Source: Selaginella moellendorffii
Lineage: Eukaryota > Streptophyta > Lycopodiopsida > Selaginellales > Selaginellaceae
Direction: 5' to 3'
Length of the DNA stretch: 64,000 nucleotides
NCBI RefSeq assembly: GCF_000143415.4
Contig: NW_003314303.1
Location: forward strand, 1,053,322 to 1,117,321
The position numbers and the translations under genes were made by a program. The notes below the pieces were generated by a model. It was given only the letters and a program-made list of their open reading frames with translations. It ran no database searches and had not been told where the DNA came from. Below are positions 46,301 through 56,149 of this stretch, one piece after another (the first letter of the stretch is position 1; every line of letters starts with the position of its first letter).

Positions 46301-48840
46301 TCTGAAAGTGCAGAAAAGAAGTTAAGACCATACAAAAAATGATTGGAGAATGGTCTAAATCATAACATACCAAATAGCATGAGGCCACATGCCATTATTC
46401 AAACATGCTATTGACACCCACGTGAAATTTCGCATTCACAAAATTGGCATGAGCCCTCATGCCATCTTGATATACACACAGCTGCAGGCAAGTAAAAACA
46501 TACATGACAATACACTAGCCATGAAATTGCAAGGGCCCAATATGGCATGTGGCCTCATGCCATTTCTAAATGTGGTCCTAAACCATTCCATGGTGAACAT
46601 ACCAGGAAGCACAAGTGTCGAATATCAAGAGGAAGCGGTAGCCACACCAAAGACAGTGCCGCTCGCAACACCGCAACTACTCGTAGCACCGCTCGCAACA
46701 CCGCAACTGCTTGTAGCGCCGCTCGCACAAACTGCCATTCGCATAAACTGCCGCTCGCAATGGCGCTCGCAATGCCGCAACCGCTTGTAGACGCATAAAC
46801 CACAGCTCACAACGCCACTTACACAAGCAGCGCTCACTGTGCTCAGCGGAACCAAGAACACGGTGCACAAAAATGATAGACCTAGGAATGAGTTCGAGAA
46901 TTCAAAAATAACACACGCTTGAATGTCACATCAAATCCTCTGACAAACCAGATCTTATGATTCCTCTGACAAATTTCAAACTGAGTAGCTTCTAGACTTT
47001 GCTGTCGGAGGTTGAACTTTGTCATATCATGTCCTTGCCTCGATCCAGCTGTGCCATGTCAGTGATTCGAACTTTGCCATGCCATGTTAGCGATCCGCGC
47101 CAAGATTATTCGCCGTGTAAAGGAAAAATTATGCTGTGTGTGTACGTCCATTTATGGCAATATAAGGCCACACGCCATTCAAAGAATAATGCTAGTCAAG
47201 CATTTTTTTGTGCATTTTTGGGTTCAAAATTGCATGAGCCCACACGCTATAAAGTTTACCTGTACCAAAAATAGAAACAGCTTTATTTACTTGGGAATTT
47301 AAGTGGTTGAGGCATTTTTAAACTTACAAACACATGCCCTACTTACATTCCTTTGGTTGCTTAAAATTCAAAAATATTATAAACCTTTCTTTTTGCATTT
47401 TCAATGTTTTCAATTATGGTTTTTGATTTTCGCAGAACCAGCCTAGTAATCTATTTGCATCCCGTCATGTTTATAGCTAGCTTTCGTTTGTCCCCTTCGC
47501 TAGCTTGAGATACATTTGCTCGGCATCTGCCTCTTATAGCATTTGCCTAGAAAGGGCATCTTTCTTCACGCAGCATTTGCCACATGTTTAGGGTTAGGGT
47601 TTAGGGTTTAGCAATTCAGTAGCTTGATAAACATGCAAATACAGAACTTGATGCAAAATCCTTTGATATTTCACAATGCCCCTAGGACCATAAACACATT
47701 TCAATAGAGAGGGTCCTTTCATTTCATAACTCCTTACGTAGATCTTGGTGAAACCAGAGTTAGTGAAGTTGGTTTCTTGTGATCCCGCATCTGATTGTGA
47801 TGTCCCTTTGCAGTGTCGATGGAAAGGTCAATGCACACCAAACTGTAGAATCTTGGAGCAAAATAACAGTCGGATCTATGGCAAATGCCCCTGAAACATT
47901 GTAAGGCTCGTGTGGTCTCATGTGGTGTCCGATTGAGATGCTTCTTTGCAGGGTCATCAAGAAGGACATTGTATACCATTCTGTAAAATCTAGTTGCGAT
48001 CTAACGGTTGGATCTCTAGGAAACTCAAAACAATCTCGCGCGTGTCAGAATATTCTAGGAATATACTCCTATGTGCTCCTGAAAATGGCATGCGGCCCCA
48101 CGCCATTCAAGAGATAACGCCAGATGACGCTGAGCATTTTTTGGTGCATTTTTTGGGATCAAAATTGCATGAGCCCACACGCTTGAACGTCACATCAAAT
48201 CCTCTGACAATTTATTTAGCTGAACATCTGGCATTTTTGGAAATACAAGATGCTTTGGAATATCCAATTATGCATGGTATAAATATAGCGAGGGTATTAA
48301 ATGATATCCCAATCATGATCTTTCTTTTGGATTTCGCGTGCATGCAGTCCGAGGAATGATGACGTTGCGGATTTCTTTTTAGATTTCACGCATGCGCGCG
48401 GCGATCCAGAAATTAATGGTGGCGCCCAAGTCCGAGGAATGATGACGTGGCGGGATTACCAACCGTCGTGACATTTCGCGCGTGTGAGGTTAGGTTTTGC
48501 ATTTTGCTTCGTACTCGCGCTCGCATCGCGCTCCCACTCGCGTTCCCACTTCTCTACAGGTTTCTCGTGTGCATCGGCGTCCACTCGCGCTTGCATCACA
48601 CTCGCGCTCGCATCGCGCTCGTGTGCATCGGCGTCCACTTCAAGACACACCCAGTTTGTAACTTCGCCGCCAACTCCGCTGCCCACTCCGCCACCCACAA
48701 TCAGCCCACTTGGCGTCCCGGGAGATTTCAGCGCCACTCTCCAACTGTAAGTGGCAGAGTAGCCTTGCTGCTACGATCCGCTGCACACACAGTGCACATT
48801 CGCCAGCGAGTCCGGTTGTCACGCCTCCATTCGGCTTCAA
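46301..48840. other. Divergent intergenic region of the element
   Basis: This lies between the two genes and should hold both promoters. Palindromes cluster just upstream of the transposase start (46373-46396, 46442-46465, 46541-46564), with another at 48084-48107. A 46.66-46.80 kb minisatellite repeats CGCTCGCAA and CCGCAAC words. A diverged internal duplication links 47.17-47.25, 48.10-48.21 and 46.91-46.95 kb (GCATGAGCCCACACGC, GTCACATCAAATCCTCTGAC). TTTAGGG motifs lie at 47586-47611. Two copies of GTCCGAGGAATGATGACGT (48347 and 48430) precede the plus-strand gene and carry an ACGT core, a possible bZIP-type site. Confidence 0.6.
47586..47611 (+). repeat. Interstitial telomere-type motifs
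   Basis: TTTAGGGTTAGGGTTTAGGG: three to four plant-type TTTAGGG/TTAGGG units inside the 12.5-kb element. Too short to be a former telomere. Confidence 0.7.
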
Positions 48841-48843
48841 ATG

Positions 48844-49082
48844 GTAAGTCTTTTAGGCCAAGTAGAAAATGGCATGAGGCCACATGCCATTCAGTAGCAA
48901 CATTGGCATGCACCGATTGGGCTCTCGAGTGCAGTCCGGTTACAGATGGCGTGTAGCCTCACGCCATCTTAGGATGCAGCCTCAAGACATCTGATGCAGT
49001 GGTGAATGGCGTGTGGCCTCACGTTATTTCCAGCTGCTAGTTTTTCATCTGTCAGCTCTAATTGTTGTGCATTTCTGAACAG
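48844..49082 (+). other. Intron 1 of the fusion gene, with three palindromes
   Basis: GTAAGT donor at 48844 and CTGAACAG acceptor ending 49082, phase 0 if the ATG at 48841 is the start. Palindromes at 48868-48891, 48945-48968 and 49005-49028 occupy almost a third of it. Confidence 0.6.
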
Positions 49083-50258
49083 GCGAGGAATTGCGTTCTT
49101 CTTCCAGCCACTGTCAATGTGGATGTAGAGAAGGGGGAGGAGCTCACCAGTTGGACTTTCGGGATGGAAGGCGAGGATCTGAGGCTGTACAACACAGATG
49201 GTGGGAGAAAAGAATGCATGGGGATCCTCATCCAAGTGACAGACACTCCATGCAGTTCCATGCAAGAATATGGACTGGCACTTGTGGTAGAGACAGCGTT
49301 TGCCTTCAAGATCCACCTTGCACATCCTAGCGGCTTCCCGGAGGGGGGCAGCGGCTATGAGGAATTCCTAGAGGGAGCTAGAGAGAGGTTGTCCAGGAGG
49401 CCCACAATTTCAAAGACGTTGCGGGTCTATGAAGATCACATGGAATCCACGGACCTCACCTACGGCGATGTTCAAAAACTATATTTCAACATTGAGCCGT
49501 TGAGAGTGCCTCCAGTTCGCGAAGCGAAGGGGAAGGGGGTCGATCTGGAAACTACCCCGAAGCAGAAAAGGGTGGTCAAGCTCAAGCCGACGTCCGACTC
49601 TCCTCCAAAAAAGAAGCTACTCGGTGATGCCATTGCCTCGGGTTCGAACACTACACCCACCAAAAAGAAGAGCCGCAAAGAGCAGAAAGAGCAAGAAGAG
49701 GCAGCAAAAATCGTCGCAGATAATAGTACTTGTTACTATTCCAACAAAGTATATACAATCGACGTGAGCCGTATCGACATCCAAAGCAAATACAACCACA
49801 GGCTAGTATCTGATGAGTGGGTGGAGAAACTGAAGCAGAAGATGCTGGCAAGTTCAGTAACACCCGACATCGCAGACGTGATCCCCTACTACCGAACAAT
49901 GAAGGGCGAGACGAGGTTTCCAGACTTGATCAATAGGAAGGTGTTGGACGATCAGAACATCCGGTTCTATGCCGTCTCCGGGCAGCATTCTAGCTTGGCG
50001 ATGCAAGAGATAGTTGTGGATATTATGGTGGGCGAGGAGGTGAAGAAAGTCTTCAAGACAAGAGTTGTCCGCCTGATAAAAGGCAACTTGCCCCTCCGAT
50101 CTATCATATACATCTCCCACGCGCAGAATGTCAAGCAAGAAATGTGCTACAAATCGGGTCTGCACGAGACATTGGCACGAACACGGAAGCTCTAGGTTCA
50201 ACTAAAGAAGCCACAAAAACTAGGACAAGGACGTGCACTAGCAACTAGCGCCTAGCAG

Positions 50259-50312
50259 GTAAGCCTCGTTGCATGTGGCATAGCATGTGGCCTCACGCCA
50301 TTTCCATTGCAG
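50259..50312 (+). other. 54-nt intron with one palindrome
   Basis: GTAAGC...CATTGCAG, phase 0. A palindrome lies at 50279-50302, ending ten bases before the acceptor. Two in-frame TAG codons (50193, 50253) precede it in the exon. Confidence 0.8.
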
Positions 50313-51773
50313 GAATTCTCGAGTCTTCTCTCGAAAACACTGGGGGTCAATGACACACTCAGCATCCATAACATTCTACTCGCGACAAAAGTTGTTTTTG
50401 ACAAATGGGTAGATGTGTTGAGGAGGTACCATGACGGGGAGTTGCCAAACTCAATGGGTGTGGAGGACGGCCGGAAGCCCAATGATTTGAAGCTCAACGC
50501 CTTGCGTTTCTCGCGGTCTCTAGACGACGACGACCTTCTGACAGTGGCTAATGCTCTTCTACGTGGTGAGGTAGTCTTCAACAAGACCAAAATGACTCCC
50601 GGCCATATTGTGACATACGAGGACTTGTGCATGACTCTGAGAGCTCGTGCGCTATTGAAGGATTGGATCTTCGAGCAAGTGGCCGTGGAGAGGGTGAGCA
50701 TCGACACCATGCAAGAGATGATGGAAGCACTGGATTTGTCAAATGAAGACATCGACGAGTACATGAAGGGGGCCCCCAAGTTCATCGATCTACTGCGGGA
50801 TGCCACGAAAAGTAAAGCTGAGAAGTTGGATCAGTATCCAAATTTCATTAAGAGTGATGTCGACCGCCGGCTTCAGAAACAGCTCGACCCCACAGCAGAG
50901 GCCTATCGAGAACCTTACCGGGTATGCTTGAATTCGGATGAGGATCAAAGGTGGAGGAGCATCGTTTCCCGCGGAGATGAGCAGGTCAAGAACATCTTTT
51001 GTGTGATAGACTTCACAAACGAGGAGATCACTCATGCAGACGAAGTCAGCTCCATCATTAACTTAATGGTGGGACTTGCGGAGGTGGAATCTTCAGTCCA
51101 CTATATGATCTACGACTCCGAATCCTATCATAAGTTCTGGAAGGCCTTGAACGAGGTGAAGGCTCGGTTGAAAGGCAAGGAGATGCGGGAGATCCATGGG
51201 ATAATGGCTAAGAAGAAGATACCGATGAATGTCCGCATCTTCACACTCGCCCTTGTTATTAGTCCTGCAGCAGAGTGGGACTGGAGTGACTTCCCAGCTT
51301 CGTTCGACAAGGCCAATCGAATTGATCTGAGGGAGGTCAATTTACCCGTGCCTGAGGAACTGAAGACGGGTATGGAGCTTTCGAATCCAAAGAAAGCTCC
51401 AGGTGCAGCATGGGAAATGCTCAGCTGGGTCTTCAACGCAATAGCGGGTGGGTCACCTGCTTCCGACTCCAAGGGCAAATGCGTTGTCGAGTACAACTGC
51501 GGCGGACTATTTTTTCGAGCCGCACTACTTAAGGGTGTCCCGTGTGTTGCGGTGACAAACTCCATTGAAGAGGTGACTTCAATGGAGCATATAATTACAG
51601 TTGCCAAAGAAAAATAGTATCTTCTCTGCAAACCTGGTGAGTACGCACTTTAAGTTTAAATGTTATCTCACAAGCTCTGTATGCAGGAGCGTGGCCACCC
51701 CCAAATGCTGAAACGGCGTTAACAGCTACTGTTGAAGATACCCATGTTGGGCCGAGCTCACAACTTGCACAAG

Positions 51774-51811
51774 GTAAGGTCATGTGAGGCCTCACGCCAT
51801 TTTGATTATAG
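51774..51811 (+). other. 38-nt intron made almost entirely of a palindrome
   Basis: GTAAGG donor and GATTATAG acceptor, phase 1. The palindrome core GTGAGGCCTCAC lies between them. The reading frame on both sides agrees only if this is removed. Confidence 0.8.
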
Positions 51812-51901
51812 ATCGTTGTGAATATTCAGACACGAGGACTGAAAAGCGCACTGGTGGTGCGTCGAAGAAGGACAAACAGACAAGCAATAGGAAAAAAGGA
51901 G

Positions 51902-51950
51902 GTACAAATTATATTTGCAATGGCATGTGGTCTCATGCCATTCCTTGCAG
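51902..51950 (+). other. 49-nt intron with one palindrome
   Basis: GTACAAAT...CCTTGCAG, phase 1, with the palindrome at 51919-51942 immediately before the acceptor tract. Confidence 0.8.
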
Positions 51951-52094
51951 GAGACACTTCTTCAAAGGCAAAACAGGCAAGCACCAGCCAAGCTCAAACT
52001 GACAGTGGTCATAAAAAGGGAAAGCACGTTGGACAGTCGTCGGGATCAGAGGCGTTTGATTCGGAAAGGAAGAAGGGCAATGAAAAGATGATAA

Positions 52095-52141
52095 GTAATG
52101 CCTCGCGGTTATGGCGTGTGTGCTCATGCCATTCATTGCAG
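52095..52141 (+). other. 47-nt intron with one palindrome
   Basis: GTAATGCC...CATTGCAG, phase 1, with the palindrome at 52110-52133. Confidence 0.75.
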
Positions 52142-52750
52142 ATCAAGGGCTAAGTGAAAGCAGGCAGTCACCACCTCCTGACTCAGATTCCTATGGCAGA
52201 CTCCCCTTCCCCAATCTCAATGGAGAGGTACAATGGATGAGGGATGCTTTTCAAGTCAGGGCCACGTTTTTCTCATCTCGTCGTCTTCAAAGGGTGCAAG
52301 AACGTGTAGAAACCATGTTAAGACAGTCAGGTGAGGATACGGTCCTAGGTCACGCACTAAAATAGGCTATGGATGTCTTGTATTTTGAGATGGAGACTCG
52401 GCCAGATGATTTTCCCAAGATGGTCCTGGAAGAACAAGCCATCTAGCCTGAGCAGCCTATGGAAGAAATGCAGGAGGGGGATGAGGAGCCAGAGAAAGAT
52501 AATGAGCAGGAAGAGCAGAAGGACGAAGAGGAGGACAAAGAAGAGGAGGACAAAGAAGAGGAGGACGAAGAGGACTTGGATGGTCCTCACAATGGTGACG
52601 ATCACAATAACGACGACGACGATGATGACGACGATGGCCAGCCTGAGGTGGCCAAAGAGCAGCAGAGGAAGGTCATACAAGACAAACCATCAGGTAAATA
52701 ATAGTACATCCATTCCTAACCTTTTACCATTTCTAACATTGTCCATGTAG

Positions 52751-52765
52751 GTCGTAGAGCAAATG
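52751..52765 (+). other. 15-nt microexon of the fusion gene
   Basis: It is flanked by GTAAAT...CATGTAG and GTAAGT...CTTTAG introns, with phase 1 on both sides. It adds five codons' worth of sequence and keeps the frame open between the acidic region and the Pro-rich region. Confidence 0.65.
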
Positions 52766-53346
52766 GTAAGTAGAGATTATTCAGTTGAATTAAGATACAA
52801 ACTCTAGCCTTTAGTGTCGAGGAAGGATAGTGCCAAGCAAGGGTCGAAACATATGTCCAATCCTTCAGAATCAGCAGTACGCCCAAGTGATATCGGTCCT
52901 AGTTCCTCAATAGCAATTGATGGTAAATATAGTATAGTCAATTCAATGTGCTAATGAGTTTGTTTTTAGTAGCACGGGAGGATACCATCTCAATCGAAGG
53001 GAGATATTTGGACATGCATATGGATCCGCCAGTGGACTCTACTTGCCTGCAAGAGTCATCAGAGCTGGTGGAGGCTACTATCCATATCAATGCCAAGCAA
53101 GCTGACCACGCTCCACTTGATGCTGCCCATACCACTGAGTCAATCTTGTCCACGTATCCAACTAACAGTGACCAGGCGCCATTGGACCCGCATGAGGCCG
53201 CCCCAGCCGCCGAGCCGGTCGTATCCTCATTTCCAACGGACTCAACGTGTGCCCAATCGTCTGACTACGCGCCGTTGGAACCTCCCTACACCGCCCCTGC
53301 TGCCTGTTCGGTCATGTCCACTTTGCCAACGGAGGCACCAACTGAA

Positions 53347-53368
53347 ATGGCGTGTGATCACACGCCAT
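53347..53368. repeat. Perfect 22-bp palindrome of the family, inside an exon
   Basis: Each half is ATGGCGTGTGA and its inverse complement, with no mismatch. In frame it encodes MACDHTPS. The next one (53422-53443) encodes MACAHTPS, so the site is carried inside coding DNA without breaking the frame. Confidence 0.95.
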
Positions 53369-54464
53369 CAGAACCACCCCATGCCACTGTTGAGCCAGTT
53401 GTACCAGAGTCTACAGCTAAAATGGCATGTGCCCACACGCCATCGGATGCGATTGACCCCACATTGCAGAGGAGAGTATTTCCGCCCTTCACATTTCCTC
53501 GACCAAAACCCTCTCAACGACCATCAGGAGCACCATTCGCTAATATTGTAGATGGTAAAATTGACTTGTACCATTTTTTATGCTGACGCATTTCATTTCA
53601 GAGTCACGGCGAAGGTACTGTATCATTTTTGATCTGAACGGTGTCCTTTTCTCCCATGAGTGTGGCTCGTCCTCGAATGTCATTGCACCCTCCAAAGCCT
53701 GCGGTCGCAAGTTGGTCAAAAGAGATAGATTCACATTAATCACACGGGAGAAACTGCGGGATCTAATAATGACCATGCGACACTTAAAACAGAGGGCCGG
53801 GTTCAATTTGCAATTGGGAGTTTGGACATCCATGATGCGCCACAATGCATTAACGTTGCTACAGATGATGCACGATCAGACGCGAGTAATATTACCATTT
53901 GACTTTCTCCTAACGCAGGAGGATTGCTTGACTATGGTCCATGTGAGGGGTAGCAAGCCCATCTTCGTCAAGCCAGAGGCTGTAGTGATGAACCGGACTG
54001 CTAGCTCAAGTGAAATCCTCATCATCGATGACTCGCCGATTAAAACTGTAGCGAACACGCACATATATGCAGTGCACCCCATCTCTTGCAGTATGGAAAC
54101 TAGGGAGAAGAAACCGTATGTTCTGGGGGACCTTGCAAAACGGCTTGGAGCGATGGTGATAGAGAACCGGCCAGTCCAGGAGGTGGCTGTAGAAATCAAC
54201 CAAATGGCAGATGGAACGGTATATCATAAGCCATTTGATCGGACAGACACCAGTCATCATTTATGGCATGTATATTGTCTAGCCAAGCACTATCCGCATC
54301 TCCATAATCTGCTCAACCGGATGGGTTCTTCGACCACTGAACATGAGCGTGGACGTATTAGAGAAGAGATGGCATTACTATTGGGTTTAAATCCTGATAG
54401 TGTGGAGAGTGATGAAATTCCAAGATTATTGTATAGGCATTGGAGGCAAAAAATAACAGTCTGA

Positions 54465-54882
54465 GATGGCATGTATTTATTTAAAAATGTAACTTATTAT
54501 GGCATGGGGTTCCATGCCATTGTATTAATATTAAAAGACAATTCTTTGAGAGGATTTGCATTATACTAAAAGTGTTACAGCATGTTATTGGAAGTCTACG
54601 AAGTTGTTTTATTAATAAGGGGAAAGTAAAGATTGAATGGGGACTTGGGCTCCACCTAGACTCGGAGCAACTGAGCCAATATTAAAAGGATGGAAAGAAA
54701 TTGGACGATGATGACAAGGAGAAGAGAGAGGTGAAGCAGTGGCAAGGGGAGGAGAAGTGATTGAGTAGACATTTCCTTGTTTAAAATAAAATGGCATGTG
54801 CCTCAATGCAGTTGAATTTTGTTATATTTATATACTATATAAAGGTTTGGAAACCTTATTTTACAAGTGGGATAATGATAAT
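54465..54882. other. Right non-coding end of the element
   Basis: 3' flank of the fusion gene. It contains a palindrome at 54499-54520, a weak one at 54790-54813, and two short inverted repeats close to the terminus (AAGGTTTGGAAACCTT at 54842-54857; AAGTGGGA...TCCCACTT at 54865-54890). Confidence 0.7.
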
Positions 54883-54906
54883 TCCCACTTTAACGAAATA
54901 GAGCTT
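54883..54906 (-). repeat. Right terminal inverted repeat
   Basis: Read on the minus strand it starts AAGCTCTATTTCGT, then T where the left end has G, then AAAGTGGGA. The CAAA duplication follows at 54907-54910. Confidence 0.92.
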
Positions 54907-54910
54907 CAAA

Positions 54911-56141
54911 GTACTCAAGATTTTTGTGATCTGTCCAGACCGTTATTTGATGGCTTGCCCCCTCCAAGAAACAATACCACTCTCCAAAGGAATCCACGAT
55001 GGCAAGGACTCCTTGTCATGGATTTCGTAGTTGATCTCCGCAAGCTGGAATTTCCGAGAATGGAAAGCGACCGGATGAAATTCTTAATCCGCTCCAAGTT
55101 GAGACAACACAGCACCAATGGCAAAGTCGGAGGCGTTCACCTTGATGAAGAAAGGTTGTGAGGGATTAGTGTGGATCAAGACGGGAGCAGAACTGAAGGC
55201 TGCCTTGAGTGTGTCGAAGGCCTACTGGGCAGCAGTAGACCAAGAGAAGGGAACATCCTTGCGAGTGAGATGCATGAGAGGAAGGACAATGTTGGAGTAG
55301 TGAGCAATGAATTTGTGGTAAAAGTTGGCAAAGCCAAGGAAAACCTGAACGTCCGACATTGATTGTGGAAGCTCCCATTCAAGAATAGTCTTGACTTTGG
55401 CAAGATCCATCATGATACCCTCAGGAGTGATAATGTACCTAAAGAACTCCACAAACTCATGATTGAAGGAACATTTCTCAAGCTTCGCATATAGGCCATG
55501 TTCCCGCAGCTTCACCAGCACCTTGCGCACATGCTCGTCATGCTCCTCATGAGTTTTTGAGTAGATGAGGATGTCATCGAGGTAGATGATCACCATCTGA
55601 TCAAGAAACTCTTGAAAAATGTCATTTGCCATATATTGGAAAACTGCTAGAGCATTTATCAAGCCAAACGGCATGACAGTGTACTCGAAGTGGCCATAGC
55701 GGATTTGGAACACAATTTTCCATTCATCTCTAGGCCGGATCTGGATCAAGTTGTATGCTCCATGGAGGTCAATCTTGGTGAAAAAGTGGGCACCGCCAAA
55801 GTGTTCCAATAGGTTTGAAATCAGGAGCAACGGATAACAGTTCCGAACAATCACCTTATTCAAACCTTGGTAGTCGATAACTAACTGCAAACTCCCATCC
55901 TTCTTCTTGACAAAGAAGACAAGCGCTCCAACTGGGGATTGTGTGAATGATGAATGTACCCTGAGGCAAGGTTCTTGTCCACATACTCTTTGAGGGCTTT
56001 AAGCTCGGACAGGGATAATTCGTAGATAGGCCCCCACGGAGGTGATGCTCCTTCCTGTAAATCAATGGGACAGTCGTAAGGCTAATGAATAGGCAGTACA
56101 CTAGCTTTTTTCTTGTCAAACACATCCCCAAAATCATGATA
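54911..56141 (-). pseudogene. Copy A reverse transcriptase (and RNase H start)
   Basis: The best part is 55222-55890 on the minus strand: QLVIDYQGLNKVIVRNCYPL, FTKIDLHGAYNLIQIR, YTVMPFGLINALAVFQYMAND and the catalytic IIYLDDILIYS, ending with FANFYHKFI and PFSWSTAAQ. The RT domain is almost complete, with the YLDD active site intact. The N-terminal side (55.9-56.14 kb) has frame breaks. RNase H continues leftward and is interrupted by the 12.5-kb element. Confidence 0.85.
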
Positions 56142-56149
56142 CTTCTCAG

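Larger units (their letters stand above)
48841..54464 (+). pseudogene. ParB-like / methyltransferase-like / FCP1-phosphatase fusion gene of the 12.5-kb element
   Basis: Model exons: 48841-48843, 49083-50258, 50313-51636, 51687-51773, 51812-51901, 51951-52094, 52142-52693, 52751-52765, 52815-52922, 52970-53554, 53602-54464. All have GT..AG introns and matching phases, giving exactly 1,649 codons ending TGA. Residues 224-350 resemble ParB/Srx (VYTIDVSRIDI, then VSGQHSSLAM, with GQHS at 301-304 in place of GxHR). Residues about 620-830 resemble a beta-class N4/N6 DNA methyltransferase in reversed motif order: CVIDFTNEE where DPPY would be, later VVEYNCGGLFFRAALLKG where DPFxGSGT would be. Both catalytic motifs are degenerate. 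Residues 1048-1128 are strongly acidic, 1170-1360 Pro/Ala-rich. Residues 1361-1648 form an FCP1/HAD domain: DLNGVL (1372; second Asp replaced by Asn), WTSMM (1436), DDSP (1504). Five in-frame TAGs: 50193, 50253, 51615, 52363, 52444. The start is tentative. Confidence 0.8.
42976..54813. repeat. Dispersed palindrome family, about 20 copies
   Basis: The half-site ATGGCRTGNGG is followed by its inverse complement, often with A/T beyond each end. Good copies: 43064-43087, 44479-44501, 44536-44558, 46373-46396, 46442-46465, 46541-46564, 48084-48107, 48868-48891, 48945-48968, 49005-49028, 50279-50302, 51779-51802, 51919-51942, 52110-52133, 53347-53368, 53422-53443, 54499-54520. Weaker: 42976-42998, 47153-47179, 47229-47250, 48164-48184, 54790-54813. 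Nine lie in introns, two in an exon, the rest outside the genes. Arm changes such as GCATG to GCGTG often appear on one side only, so the copies diverge as sites and not as pasted blocks. Confidence 0.92.
42435..54906. mobile_element. Novel-looking 12.5-kb TIR DNA transposon with transposase and ParB/MTase-like/FCP1 gene
   Basis: The ends are inverted repeats: AAGCTCTATTTCGT, one mismatch (G or T), then AAAGTGGGA. A 4-bp CAAA duplication flanks it, and the flanking gypsy sequence joins exactly when the element is removed. Inside are a minus-strand transposase gene (43160-46300) and a divergent plus-strand gene (48841-54464), separated by about 2.5 kb. About twenty 22-24-bp palindromes occur inside and none were noticed outside. 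The 4-bp duplication is compatible with Sola-type and some other superfamilies, but I cannot assign it. Internal stops in both genes are all TAG or TAA. Confidence 0.92.

Noticed and set aside
47586..47611. A former telomere or chromosome end
   Set aside because: There are only three or four TTTAGGG-type units, lying inside a transposon with intact ends.
52357..52680. A minus-strand frame of 107 codons rich in Leu/Val/Phe
   Set aside because: It is the complement of the acidic low-complexity part of the fusion gene; the hydrophobicity is a by-product of GAG/GAC-rich coding.
42976..54813. A CRISPR-like array because of about twenty repeated palindromes
   Set aside because: Spacing is irregular (tens to over a thousand bases), spacers include exons and introns, no Cas genes are present, and the context is eukaryotic.
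42976..54813. Palindromes as transcription terminators
   Set aside because: They lack T-runs, occur within coding exons and introns, and hairpin terminators of that type do not apply to a eukaryotic nuclear gene.
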